A stretch of 46,826 bases of DNA from DATLFI01 sp035524895 (GTDB lineage: Bacteria > Acidobacteriota > Thermoanaerobaculia > Multivoradales > Multivoraceae). The notes below the pieces were generated by a model that was not told the DNA's origin, did no database searches, and saw only the letters and a list, made by a program, of their open reading frames with translations. Below are positions 15,050-23,087 of the stretch, one piece after another. Position 1 is the stretch's first letter. Each line of letters starts with the position of its first letter. The position numbers were made by a program, and so were the translations under genes. The DNA lies in contig DATLFI010000130.1 of the NCBI GenBank assembly GCA_035524895.1, positions 1-46,826 on the forward strand, written 5' to 3'.

Positions 15050-17050
15050 CTACTCGCGCCGGAGCACCAACGCCGAGCAGTCGTCGGCGAGCGGGCGGTC
15101 GCCGGTCCAGTCCCGGGCTGCGGCGCGCAACGAATCGACGATCGATTCCGCCGAGGCGTTGTGCACGCGCCGCAGCACCTCGGTCAGCCGCTCGACGCCC
15201 AGCTCGTGGCCGCTCGGATCCTCGGCCTCGAAGAATCCATCGGTGAGCGCGACGAACACATCGCCGGGTTCGAGCGGCTGTTCTCGGAAGCGATCGGCGT
15301 CGAGGGTCGGGAAGATGCCGATGGGCAAGCACGTGCCGCGATAGGTCGATACCTCGCCCGCGGCGGCTCGATAGTGCAGGAGCGGTCCCTGCCCGGCGGC
15401 GAGCCAGCGCAGCACGTGCCGCTGCGTGTCGAGCTCGGCCAGCCACGCGGTGATGAAACGGTTCCGCGGCAGATCTGCTGCGAGCTGCTCGTTCATCTGT
15501 TCCACCACCGTCACCAGCTCCGCGCCGAGGCGTACCGCAATCCGCAGCATGGCGCGAAGCTGCGTGACCACCAGCGCAGGAGCGATGCCGTGGCCGCTCG
15601 CGTCGGCGAGCAGGAGGATCGCCCGCTCCGCCGGACGCTCGTCGCTGCCCGACCCGGACGGCAGCGGAATCACGTCGTAGGTATCGCCGCCGGTCTCGTC
15701 GGCCGGCTCGCTCCAAGCCGCCAGGTCGTAGCCGCGAACTGCCGGCAGCCGCTGCGGCAGCGAACCCTGCTGGATCTGACGCGCGAGCTGGAGGTCGCGC
15801 TCCAGCTTCACCGCTTCGCGGAGCCCGCTCCGCATCTTCTCTTGGGCTTCGGCCAGAGCTCGCACCTCCGCGAGGCGGGAAGGCACTTCGATCGCCGCGT
15901 CGAGCTCGCCGCGGCTGATCCGTTCGCCTGCGTCCATGAGAGCCTCGATCGGTCGGCTCAATCGGCGAGCAAAGCGCATCGACCAGACGATCGTCGCCAG
16001 CAACACCGCGAGCGTCACCAGCCCGATCGCGAGGCGGAAGCGTCGCCGCTCGGCCAGCAGGTCGGTCGTGGGGATCATCACCGCCACCACCAGGCTGCCT
16101 TCCGAGGCGAGCGAGAACTGGCGGAGCTGTACCCACCAGGGCTCGCCGCTGCTGAAGAAGAGCACCGGCTGGCCGACCTCGCTCGACGGCAGCCCGGCAT
16201 ACGCCGCGACGGCGTCGTCGATCAGCGGCGATTGCAGCTCGCCAGGATTTCGCAGCAGCCACCCTCGCGCGTCATCGCCCTGCCAGAACCGCTCGCGGTC
16301 GGGGTGTGCGATCAGCCGAAAGTCGTCGGTCATCAACGACACGCCGCCATTGGGGCTCACCGAGATGCCGCGCACGAACGTCGCCAGGTCCTCGAGCAGC
16401 ACGTCGACCGCGACGACCACGTCCGACGGGGATCGGCACCCGAGCGCGCCGGTCATGACGAGCTGACCCTCCTCCGCGCTGAGGTACGGCCGAGACCAGT
16501 ACAGGCGCTCTTCCAGGCTCGCCGCTGCCGATGCCTTCTCCGACGCACCCGCGTACCAATCGGGGTCGACCGACGCGGCCTCTCGGTGCGCACCGGCGGC
16601 GGCACTCGCGTCGTCCGCTGTACCGAGGGGATGTCTGTGCACCCGCCAGGCCCCGCCCGCGGTCAGCCGCGGGCCGCCCGCGCCGGGCTGCCGCTCGAGG
16701 CGGTGCTCGACCCGTTGGTCGACCACCACCACGCCGCCCACCTGGCTCAGGTCGCCCATCACGGGCAGCACGAGCTGCAACAAGGCTTCGTGATTCTCCG
16801 GATCGAGCAAACCCGACTCGTGCCACGAGCACGTGGCATCGAGCGCGCGGCGCACCGGACCAAAGAAGAGCTGCAGCTCGATCTCGACCAGCGAGACCGC
16901 GTCCCGGATGAGGGAGCGCGTCAGAGCACCCACCGCGCTGGCGGTACCCAAGTAGGTAGCAAACAGCAACGCACCGCTCAGGATCGCGAGGATCAGGAGC
17001 TGACCGCGCAGCAACGCGGCGCGGAGTGTGATGCTTCCAGGGGGCTTCAC
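15050..17050 (-). CDS. Membrane sensor phosphatase: Cache-like sensor, HAMP, SpoIIE/PP2C
   Basis: A 666-aa RsbU-like protein. TM1 is at about 15-38, an extracytoplasmic sensor of Cache type at about 39-325, TM2 at about 335-355 and HAMP at about 356-410. A short coiled linker has the typical ARQIQQGSLPQ, then a SpoIIE-type PP2C domain to the end with DASGHG as metal site and DGFFEAE near the C-terminus. It would dephosphorylate an anti-sigma-factor antagonist in response to an external ligand; no STAS or RsbW partner is nearby. The start is a GTG at 17050 that overlaps the stop of a HipA-like fragment as GTGA and has no own ribosome site. It converges with the chorismatase gene, leaving 31 bp. 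Confidence 0.87.
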   Translation of the reverse strand: MKPPGSITLRAALLRGQLLILAILSGALLFATYLGTASAVGALTRSLIRDAVSLVEIELQLFFGPVRRALDATCSWHESGLLDPENHEALLQLVLPVMGDLSQVGGVVVVDQRVEHRLERQPGAGGPRLTAGGAWRVHRHPLGTADDASAAAGAHREAASVDPDWYAGASEKASAAASLEERLYWSRPYLSAEEGQLVMTGALGCRSPSDVVVAVDVLLEDLATFVRGISVSPNGGVSLMTDDFRLIAHPDRERFWQGDDARGWLLRNPGELQSPLIDDAVAAYAGLPSSEVGQPVLFFSSGEPWWVQLRQFSLASEGSLVVAVMIPTTDLLAERRRFRLAIGLVTLAVLLATIVWSMRFARRLSRPIEALMDAGERISRGELDAAIEVPSRLAEVRALAEAQEKMRSGLREAVKLERDLQLARQIQQGSLPQRLPAVRGYDLAAWSEPADETGGDTYDVIPLPSGSGSDERPAERAILLLADASGHGIAPALVVTQLRAMLRIAVRLGAELVTVVEQMNEQLAADLPRNRFITAWLAELDTQRHVLRWLAAGQGPLLHYRAAAGEVSTYRGTCLPIGIFPTLDADRFREQPLEPGDVFVALTDGFFEAEDPSGHELGVERLTEVLRRVHNASAESIVDSLRAAARDWTGDRPLADDCSALVLRRE

Positions 17051-17298
17051 GGCAGGTGGGTGCGGGAAATGCCCGGCACGAATGCAGCCGGCGGCTTCAA
17101 CGCTGGCGCTCCCCTACAGATGCTCACGACCCGCGGCAGCGCAGCCTCGCCCTGTCCCGCGCCGCGAAACTTGGCCACGAACAGCCCGCCCGCGGCGGTG
17201 TCTACCACCGCGGGCAGCGAGCCACCCTCGCGCAGCGGCACGACGTATCGGGTGGCCTGGTAGCGCGGCAGCGTCATGGCTCCCCGATTCTGCCCCAC
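17047..17298 (-). pseudogene. HipA-like kinase N-terminal fragment
   Basis: The first 40 or so residues from the Met at 17277 read like the start of the HipA_2 kinase family: RYVVPLREGGSLPAVV, then GGLFVAKFRGAGQG. After EAAL the reading loses all resemblance and stops at 17047, about 80 aa in total instead of roughly 250. The kinase body is absent. A GGGGAG lies just before the internal Met. Its stop overlaps the GTG of the sensor phosphatase, so the relic's expression signals may now serve that gene. That last point is inference. Confidence 0.6.
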
Positions 17299-17496
17299 CC
17301 GGGGACCTTCAGGTTCCCTCGCCCACTCGCGGGGGGAGGTGTCAGCGGTGCAGGTCGGGGCCTCGGTGGCGCTCCAGCGAGAGCTCGGATCGACTCAGAG
17401 CGCTGCCGCACCGCGTAGAGTCCGGTGACGGGTGAGCCGATCTCCGGCACCGACACCGTGCGCCGCGTCATCGACGCTTAGCAGGAATCGCGATGG

Positions 17497-18490
17497 AACG
17501 TGATGCACGTCGGCGTCGCCGGTATCTGTGCCGCCCTCGGGAGCGAACCGTTGGTCGTGGTGCCCGAGAGCTACCACTACTGCTTCCCGAAGAGCGTCGA
17601 TGTGCTCGGGTTCGGACACCGGTCGCTCGTGCCGGTGCCCGTCGACGCGCGGTTCCGCATGGACATCGACGCCCTCGCACTCGAGCTCGTGGCGCTCGAC
17701 CACCACGACGACCGCCATGTCGTCGCCGTCGTCGCGACTGTGGGTACCACCGAGGAGGGCGCGGTCGATCCGGCGCACCGCATCGTCGCTCTCCGCGAAG
17801 GGCGGGAGGCTCACGGCCTCGCCTCCTTCTGGCTCCACGCCGACGCCGCGTATGGCGGCTACCTGCGCACCACCATGCTGCCCGAGCGCTCGAGCTCGAG
17901 CTGCCCGAGGGAGAAGTCTGCGACGCGCTCGCCCGCCTCGGCGAGTACGACTCGATCACCATCGATCCGCACAAGCTCGGCTACGTCCCCTACCCTGCCG
18001 GCGCGGTGTGCTTCCGATCGCGACTGGTGCGGCCGGTGTTGCGCCAGACCGCGCCCTACCTCGATGAGGCGCCAGCCGGCGCGCGCGAGGAGAGCGCCGC
18101 CGAGAGTGTCGGCGTGTACGTGCTCGAGGGCAGCAAGCCCGGCGCCGCCGCGGCCGCGGTCTGGCTCGCCCACACCACGATCCCCCTCGACACCACCGGC
18201 CACGGCGCTCTGGTGCGCGAGACCATACGCGACGCCTGCGAGCTGCACGTGCTGCTCGAGCACTGGCCCGAGCTCGCCGCCGAGCAGCCGGTGCGCGCCG
18301 TGACACTCTGCCCGCCCGACTCGAACATCCTCTGCTACGCGTTCCGTCCGACCGGCAGTGGTGCCGATCTCCCGGAGCTCAACCGCCTCAACCGTGCCGT
18401 CTACCGCGAGCTGAGCCTTCCGGAGGAGCGGCGCCGGCACGTGTACGACCAGAGGTTCTTCGTCAGTCGCTCCACGCTGCACCTCGGCCA
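17497..18490 (+). pseudogene. PLP-dependent decarboxylase, 5'-truncated and frameshifted
   Basis: Two adjacent frames together give the central and C-terminal parts of a group II pyridoxal-phosphate decarboxylase. The first frame covers 17500 to about 17885, from GVAGICAALG to WLHADAAYGGYL. The second runs from about 17885 onward and holds the PLP lysine in TIDPHKLGYVPYPAG and the downstream SNILCYAF segment. A frameshift near 17884 lies in a repeated CTGCCCGAG/CTCGAG context. The N-terminal third, about 150-200 aa, is missing upstream of 17497. Resemblance ends near 18490 (LHLGQYG), though the frame stays open to 18905. The intact enzyme would act on an aromatic or acidic amino acid; the substrate cannot be told. 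Confidence 0.75.
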
Positions 18491-18891
18491 GTACGGCCCG
18501 CTGACCCCGCACCCGCCTGGCATCCGAGGGCTGCCCCGCCAGAGCCCGCAACGTCTTGGCTCGCTGACAGTCCGTGTCAGCTTCCACGCTCCCAGTTGCC
18601 ACTTTCGCGCGACAGGAGTCAGTGGCTTTCTGCCCCAAGGGACCGGGAGCGAGTGGCGAGAAGGCAATTGTCGAGAACGGGAGGACAGGCCGTCGGGTAT
18701 GGCAGTTGCACATACCAGGAGAGTCGGTTCGTCCAATCGGCCGACACCGCCGCCCTGGCGCGACGGCTTTTCGGTCCCCAGCCGTGAGGGCCGCGAGGCG
18801 CTGACAGCGTCGAGCAGGCACGTCGATTGCACTTATTTGCATTTCCGCATGATGCGTATGGCCTGCTCCTCGGGGCTGGAGGTGCTTCCCC
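18491..18891. other. Non-coding relic stretch with possible element remnant
   Basis: About 400 bp without a convincing gene. Base composition looks more AT-rich than the surroundings. TGTCAGC at 18574-18580 and its complement GCTGACA near 18801-18807 could be the ends of a decayed 230-bp element, and GGTATG/CATACC near 18697-18717 can pair. No transposase frame is present. The right part holds the leader of the CAP-domain gene, with GGAGG near 18878-18882. Confidence 0.3.
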
Positions 18892-20322
18892 TTGGTGAGC
18901 TGTAGTAACGACGGGCTGGTCCACGGCACGAAACGGTCGCGGATTCGTACCTGGCGGAGTGCGCTGCGGCTTGCGGTCGCGGCCTGCATGGCGACCGTTG
19001 CGGGTCCACCTGCTATCGGCGCCGCCGAGGGCGGGGCCGTCGTCATCGTCGACGCTCGGGTCCTGTGGGCCGAGCCAGTGCTCGAGGACGGAGGGCTCGT
19101 CTACGGCCTCCAGGTGGAGAGCGTGCTCCACGGCTTCGCGCCCGGGAGCGTGCTCGCGATACGAGTGCAGGAAGGAACGGACCGGACCGCTCCGACGCGA
19201 CGACTGCTCGAGCCTCGGGCCCATCGGCTAGTGCGCGTGGAGCTGCGCGATGGGAACGATGGCCTCTACGAGCTCGTGAGCGCGCACGCCATCCACGGTG
19301 AGGCAAACGAGGACGGCTGGGTGAACGCCCCAGGAGGCATCGCCGTCGAGCCGGAGGATCGTGAGGACCTTCCGCCCCCTGGCGGCTTCGTGCCGCGAAG
19401 GGTGCGGTCGGCGGCCGAGGACACCTCCCCAGAACAGGATGTGGTGGAGATCGTGAACCAGGAGCGCTGGAACAATGGGATGCTGCCGCCGCTGAAGCGC
19501 GTCACGGAGCTCGACAACTCCTCGGAGGGCCACAGCTCCAGCATGGCCAGTCGAAATTTCTTCGCCCACTGCGATCTCGACACGGGCAAGAGCCCGTGGG
19601 TCCGCATGAACGAGGCCGGCTACTTCTGGAACGCCGCCGCGGAGAACATCGCGGCCGGCGAGAGCTCGCCGGCGGCGGTGATGTCCTCGTGGATGAACAG
19701 CCCTAACCATAGGGCGAACATCCTCTCGAGCAACCTTCGCGAAATCGGCGTCGGGTACTACTTCCAGAGCGCGGATCAGAGCAACATTCGCCGCGATCTC
19801 AACAGCGACTGCACGGCGGACTCCTTCAACCACGGTCCCTACCACAGCTACTGGACGCAGAACTTCGGCAGCCGCGGCAGCGTCTACCCCGTCATCATCA
19901 ACCGCGAAGCCTCCTCCACGACCAGCCAGACCGTCACGCTCTACGTCTACGGAGCCGGCTTCGCGACCCAGATGCGCTTCAGCAACAACGGCAGCACCTA
20001 CTCCGCGTGGGAGCCCTACGGCTCGCAGAAGAGCTGGACCCTGAGCGCCGGCGGTGGCGACAAGACCGTCTGGGCGCAGCTCAACAGCAACCCGATCCAC
20101 ACCGCCACCGACACCATCTACCTCAGCGCTCCCTGCCCCGCCACGACCTTGCAGAACACCACCTTGGACGGCAGCCCCTCCACCTACCAGAACTGCGAGA
20201 TCATCGCCGGCCCCAGCGTGCCGGTCACCGGCGACACGACATTCCTCGCCAACCTGGTACGACTGCGCTCCGGTTTCTCGGTGAACGCGGGCGTCGAGTT
20301 CAAGGTCGGGCAGCAGCCTTGA
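18892..20322 (+). CDS. Secreted CAP/SCP-domain protein with C-terminal repeat-like module
   Basis: A protein of about 476 aa. The N-terminus up to about residue 45 is a signal peptide (RLAVAACMATVAGPPAIGAAEG). Residues about 50-180 are an unassigned beta-rich region. A CAP domain of the bacterial YkwD type covers about 185-310, with EIVNQERW, NFFAHCDLDTG and WMNSPNHRANILS. A short all-beta stretch follows, then a C-terminal module with GDTTFLANLVRLRSGF and AGVEFKVG, a pattern common at the ends of secreted proteins in several phyla. Function is unknown; CAP proteins act outside the cell as lipid- or wall-associated or protease-like factors. The start is a TTG (or the following GTG) with GGAGG upstream. 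Its last 139 bp overlap the end of the convergent lipoprotein gene. Confidence 0.85.
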   Translation: MVSCSNDGLVHGTKRSRIRTWRSALRLAVAACMATVAGPPAIGAAEGGAVVIVDARVLWAEPVLEDGGLVYGLQVESVLHGFAPGSVLAIRVQEGTDRTAPTRRLLEPRAHRLVRVELRDGNDGLYELVSAHAIHGEANEDGWVNAPGGIAVEPEDREDLPPPGGFVPRRVRSAAEDTSPEQDVVEIVNQERWNNGMLPPLKRVTELDNSSEGHSSSMASRNFFAHCDLDTGKSPWVRMNEAGYFWNAAAENIAAGESSPAAVMSSWMNSPNHRANILSSNLREIGVGYYFQSADQSNIRRDLNSDCTADSFNHGPYHSYWTQNFGSRGSVYPVIINREASSTTSQTVTLYVYGAGFATQMRFSNNGSTYSAWEPYGSQKSWTLSAGGGDKTVWAQLNSNPIHTATDTIYLSAPCPATTLQNTTLDGSPSTYQNCEIIAGPSVPVTGDTTFLANLVRLRSGFSVNAGVEFKVGQQP

Positions 20323-21419
20323 GCACGTTGCGATCGCACGCGCCGTACGCCAGCGACGGCGCGCGCCAGAGCCTGCCGCTCCTCGTCCCCTTGCAGCCAG
20401 GCCACCACCGGTAGCCATCGGGACCGGTCGTCCACCGCGCTCGAGGACGGCGGCTTCATGGAGGCGAGCACCTCGACGATGTCGTCGCCGAGGCGGGTCA
20501 GCAGCGGGCGGAGATCGCGCTGCAGGTCGAGAGCCGACGACATGGACGGAGCGCGCGCCTGCACCGACTTCGCGATCTCGATCTGCGCCCGGAAGAGCGC
20601 TTTCACGCCGTCCGGCTCGAGGCCGCGCGACTCGGCGGCGCGGCGCGCGGCCTCGAGCACTGCCGCCTCGCGCGGCGGATCCTCGATCGGCTCGCCGCGC
20701 TCGCGCTTCCAGGCCGCCACGTGAGGCATCACGGCGAGCCGCCTCGCCATCAGGTCGATCAGGTGGTCGAGGTCGTCGCGCGGCATCGCCGCGCCGAAAT
20801 GCCGCCGGCGCTGCTCGCGAAGCCACGGCTCGCGACGCCGGATCCAGTCGTCGACGGCGGGCGCAAGGTCGACGGCGCGCGGCGCCAGCCAGAGCACCTT
20901 GCGCTCGGTGGCCGGCGCGCAGTCGAGCGGATCCTGGGCGCGCCGGAAGTGCGGAGCCTCGAACGAGTCGGTGACGAACGCCTCCACTTCGCCCCCCGCG
21001 AGGAGCCGCGGCAACTCGTCGTTGTCGTCGACCGTGACCAGCTCCCGCCCGCCGAAGCGATCGCGTGCCCAGACCTCGAGCACCCCGCCGCGATTCACCG
21101 CGATCCGCCGCGCTGCCGGGTCGCCCACGACGCAGGGTCCACCTGCCGCCAGCGCGCGGCTGGTGGACCCGACCACGGCGCGTTCGGGGCGCCACGTGAC
21201 GCCGACGAGGAGGAGTCGCTCTGGCTGCCGAATCTGGCTGCAAGACGCCAGCGCCACCAGTGCCAACGCGACCGACAGGGTCGTGCTCAGCCCACCGGGC
21301 GCCCGCGCAGACCGCCGCCCTCGCGTCGCCGCCTCGACAGGCCGACCGCCATCCTTCCCGACCCGTGCCGTGGTCATCGCCGCAGGATTACTCTCCGCTG
21401 CCGTACCTCCCGTCGACAT
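20184..21419 (-). CDS. Lipoprotein: partial cyclohexadienyl dehydratase region plus chorismate mutase domain
   Basis: A 411-aa frame from the ATG at 21419 (also open to 21455). A lipoprotein signal ends in LVALASC. The next 120 or so residues resemble only the second half of a PheC-type periplasmic dehydratase: GVTWRPERA, AVNRGGVLEVWARDRF, VTDSFEAPHF and CAPATERK. The first lobe of that fold is missing. A gamma-type secreted chorismate mutase domain follows (DDLDHLIDLMARRLAVM, AAWKRERGEPIED, AQIEIAKSVQ), about 100 aa. The last 70 residues look non-native and are antisense to the CAP gene, so the true stop may have been lost. The mutase may work; the dehydratase probably does not. Intact fusions would turn chorismate to prephenate to phenylpyruvate in the periplasm. 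Confidence 0.72.
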   Translation of the reverse strand: MSTGGTAAESNPAAMTTARVGKDGGRPVEAATRGRRSARAPGGLSTTLSVALALVALASCSQIRQPERLLLVGVTWRPERAVVGSTSRALAAGGPCVVGDPAARRIAVNRGGVLEVWARDRFGGRELVTVDDNDELPRLLAGGEVEAFVTDSFEAPHFRRAQDPLDCAPATERKVLWLAPRAVDLAPAVDDWIRRREPWLREQRRRHFGAAMPRDDLDHLIDLMARRLAVMPHVAAWKRERGEPIEDPPREAAVLEAARRAAESRGLEPDGVKALFRAQIEIAKSVQARAPSMSSALDLQRDLRPLLTRLGDDIVEVLASMKPPSSSAVDDRSRWLPVVAWLQGDEERQALARAVAGVRRVRSQRAQGCCPTLNSTPAFTEKPERSRTRLARNVVSPVTGTLGPAMISQFW

Positions 21420-21437
21420 CACGACTTCGGACCTTCC

Positions 21438-22073
21438 GTGATCCCGAGCTCCCACATCGTCGGCGAGACGCCCGGCCGGCTGCGACTGGCAACCACGGCG
21501 CTGACCGTCAGCGCGGCGATCTATGGCGTGCTGGGTCTCGCTCTGGTGGTCCTGGTCGCGATCACAGGCCTGCCGACTTTCTCCGACCCCGGGGAGAAGG
21601 GGGTCCTCCTCGGCACCGGCGCGGTCTGGGTGCTCTTCTGCCTGGCGCTCGCGGTGCTCGCGAGCGGCGTCGCCTGGGGCCTGCGGCGACGACAGACGTG
21701 GGCTTGGATCGCCGGGCTGTGCCTGTTCGCGATCTACGTGCCCTCGCTGTTCCTGCCGCTCGGCGTGATGGGTCTGTGGGGGCTGCTCGACCCGAGCACT
21801 CGAGCGCAGTTCGGCATGGCCGTCGCGGGCTCGACCACCGTCGCTCCCGGTCAGCCTGGAGTCGCTTCCGGCTCGGCCGTGACCGTGACCCGCGGCCCCG
21901 CCTGCCTGCTGTGGGTCGCGCTCGCCGCCGTGGTCCTGGTGGTCGTGCTCGGTATCGCCGGCCTGGTCGCCGCGATCGTGGTGCCGAACTTCCTCGAGGC
22001 GCTGGAGCGCACGCGGGAGCTGCAGGGTGGTGGTAGCTCGTCGTACACCACGCCGGCCCGACCGGACGACTAG
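21438..22073 (+). CDS. Multi-pass membrane protein of unknown function
   Basis: A 211-aa protein starting at a GTG at 21438, 18 bp from the start of the divergent lipoprotein gene. Four TM helices are visible (about residues 18-45, 55-82, 90-118 and 155-180). The last has a prepilin-like look (AAIVVPNFLEALERTRE), but it is C-terminal and lacks a peptidase site, so I do not call it a pilin. The short tail is Gly/Ser-rich. No ribosome site is clear. The same frame is open far upstream, antisense to the lipoprotein; that part is not counted. I do not recognise the family. Confidence 0.6.
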   Translation: MIPSSHIVGETPGRLRLATTALTVSAAIYGVLGLALVVLVAITGLPTFSDPGEKGVLLGTGAVWVLFCLALAVLASGVAWGLRRRQTWAWIAGLCLFAIYVPSLFLPLGVMGLWGLLDPSTRAQFGMAVAGSTTVAPGQPGVASGSAVTVTRGPACLLWVALAAVVLVVVLGIAGLVAAIVVPNFLEALERTRELQGGGSSSYTTPARPDD

Positions 22074-22100
22074 GCGCGCAGCCGCGCGCCCTCTGCCAGC

Positions 22101-23000
22101 CTACGCCACGGTCAGCTTGCCCAACACCTTGGGATATCCGACCACGATCTCGGCGCGATCGTAGAAGCCGCGGGCGCGCAGCAGTCGGTGCAGCTCGGGC
22201 AGCCGATACGGCGGCACGCTCGGCAGCAGGTGGTGCTCGAGGTGGTAGTTGACCTTGTTCGGCGCGAACAGCAGGCGCTCCCACCAGCGCGCGAGCGTGG
22301 TCCGGGTGTGGCTGCGCGGGTCGGGGTCGAAGAGATCGGGCACCACGGCGTGCTCCGCGGCGAGCCGCAGGCGAGCGAACAGCATGTTGGTGGTGAGCCA
22401 CGCCACGAGCCAGAGCACGTAGAGCCACGGCTTGCCGAGCAGCGCGACGATGGCGAAGAGCGCGGCGTTGACCAGCAGCGGCCGCCACAGCACGGGTAAG
22501 CCCCCGGTGCGCGCGGTCTGCGCGAGCTGCTTGACGCCGGTGCGACCGGTGAGGTCGCGCAGCACCTTGCGCCGGAAGCTCTGCCTCGAGACCGCGTACG
22601 GCTCGTAGCTCGCCAGGTCCGGGTCTTCGTGCGACCCGGCGTCGCGGTGGTGCTTCTGGTGCTTGGCGAAGTAGCGGTCGAGGTCCGCGAACACCGGCGC
22701 GGCGCACAGCCAGCGGCCGACCACGAGATTGAGCCGCTCGCGTCGAAACAGCGCGCGGTGCCCGCAGTCGTGCATCAGCACCGCGAGACCGAGCTGGCGG
22801 TTGCCCAGCAGCACCAGCGCCGGAATCACCGTCGCCGGGTGCGGCCACACCGCCACGAGAGCGAGAGCGACGCCGATCAGCGTCCAGTTCGACAGCACCG
22901 TCCAGGCTCCGCGCAGGTCGCTACGCCGGAGGAGGGCCTTCATCTCCTCGGATTCGAGGACCGAAGTGACACGCACCGGGGCAACCGCAGCCACGACCAC
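22101..23000 (-). CDS. Membrane fatty acid desaturase
   Basis: A 299-aa integral membrane di-iron desaturase or hydroxylase. The three histidine boxes are present: HDCGH at about residue 75, HQKHH at about 111 and HLEHH at about 236. Four TM helices are arranged in two pairs. It would put a double bond or hydroxyl into a lipid acyl chain using oxygen and an electron carrier; substrate and position cannot be told, and carotenoid-type substrates are also known in this superfamily. The start is a GTG at 23000 with a strong GAGGAGGAG about 6 nt upstream. The organism is thus probably aerobic or microaerobic. It lies 87 bp downstream of the GH127 gene on the same strand. Confidence 0.9.
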   Translation of the reverse strand: MVVAAVAPVRVTSVLESEEMKALLRRSDLRGAWTVLSNWTLIGVALALVAVWPHPATVIPALVLLGNRQLGLAVLMHDCGHRALFRRERLNLVVGRWLCAAPVFADLDRYFAKHQKHHRDAGSHEDPDLASYEPYAVSRQSFRRKVLRDLTGRTGVKQLAQTARTGGLPVLWRPLLVNAALFAIVALLGKPWLYVLWLVAWLTTNMLFARLRLAAEHAVVPDLFDPDPRSHTRTTLARWWERLLFAPNKVNYHLEHHLLPSVPPYRLPELHRLLRARGFYDRAEIVVGYPKVLGKLTVA

Positions 23001-23087
23001 AGTGTACTCCTCCTCGAACCTAGTCCCTCGGCTGGCACCACCGCGAGAGCTGTCGTGGGAACTGGAGTCGGAGAGGCTCCTGAACGT

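Noticed and set aside
15161..17263. Open frame of 700 codons on the plus strand
   Set aside because: It is antisense to the sensor phosphatase with an Arg/His/Gln-rich shadow composition and no family features.
17047..17298. HipA-like toxin or toxin-antitoxin system
   Set aside because: Only about 40 residues of the N-terminus remain, the kinase residues are absent, and no HipB-like partner is present.
21438..22073. Type IV pilin
   Set aside because: The prepilin-like helix is the last of four TM segments, and no N-terminal peptidase site exists.
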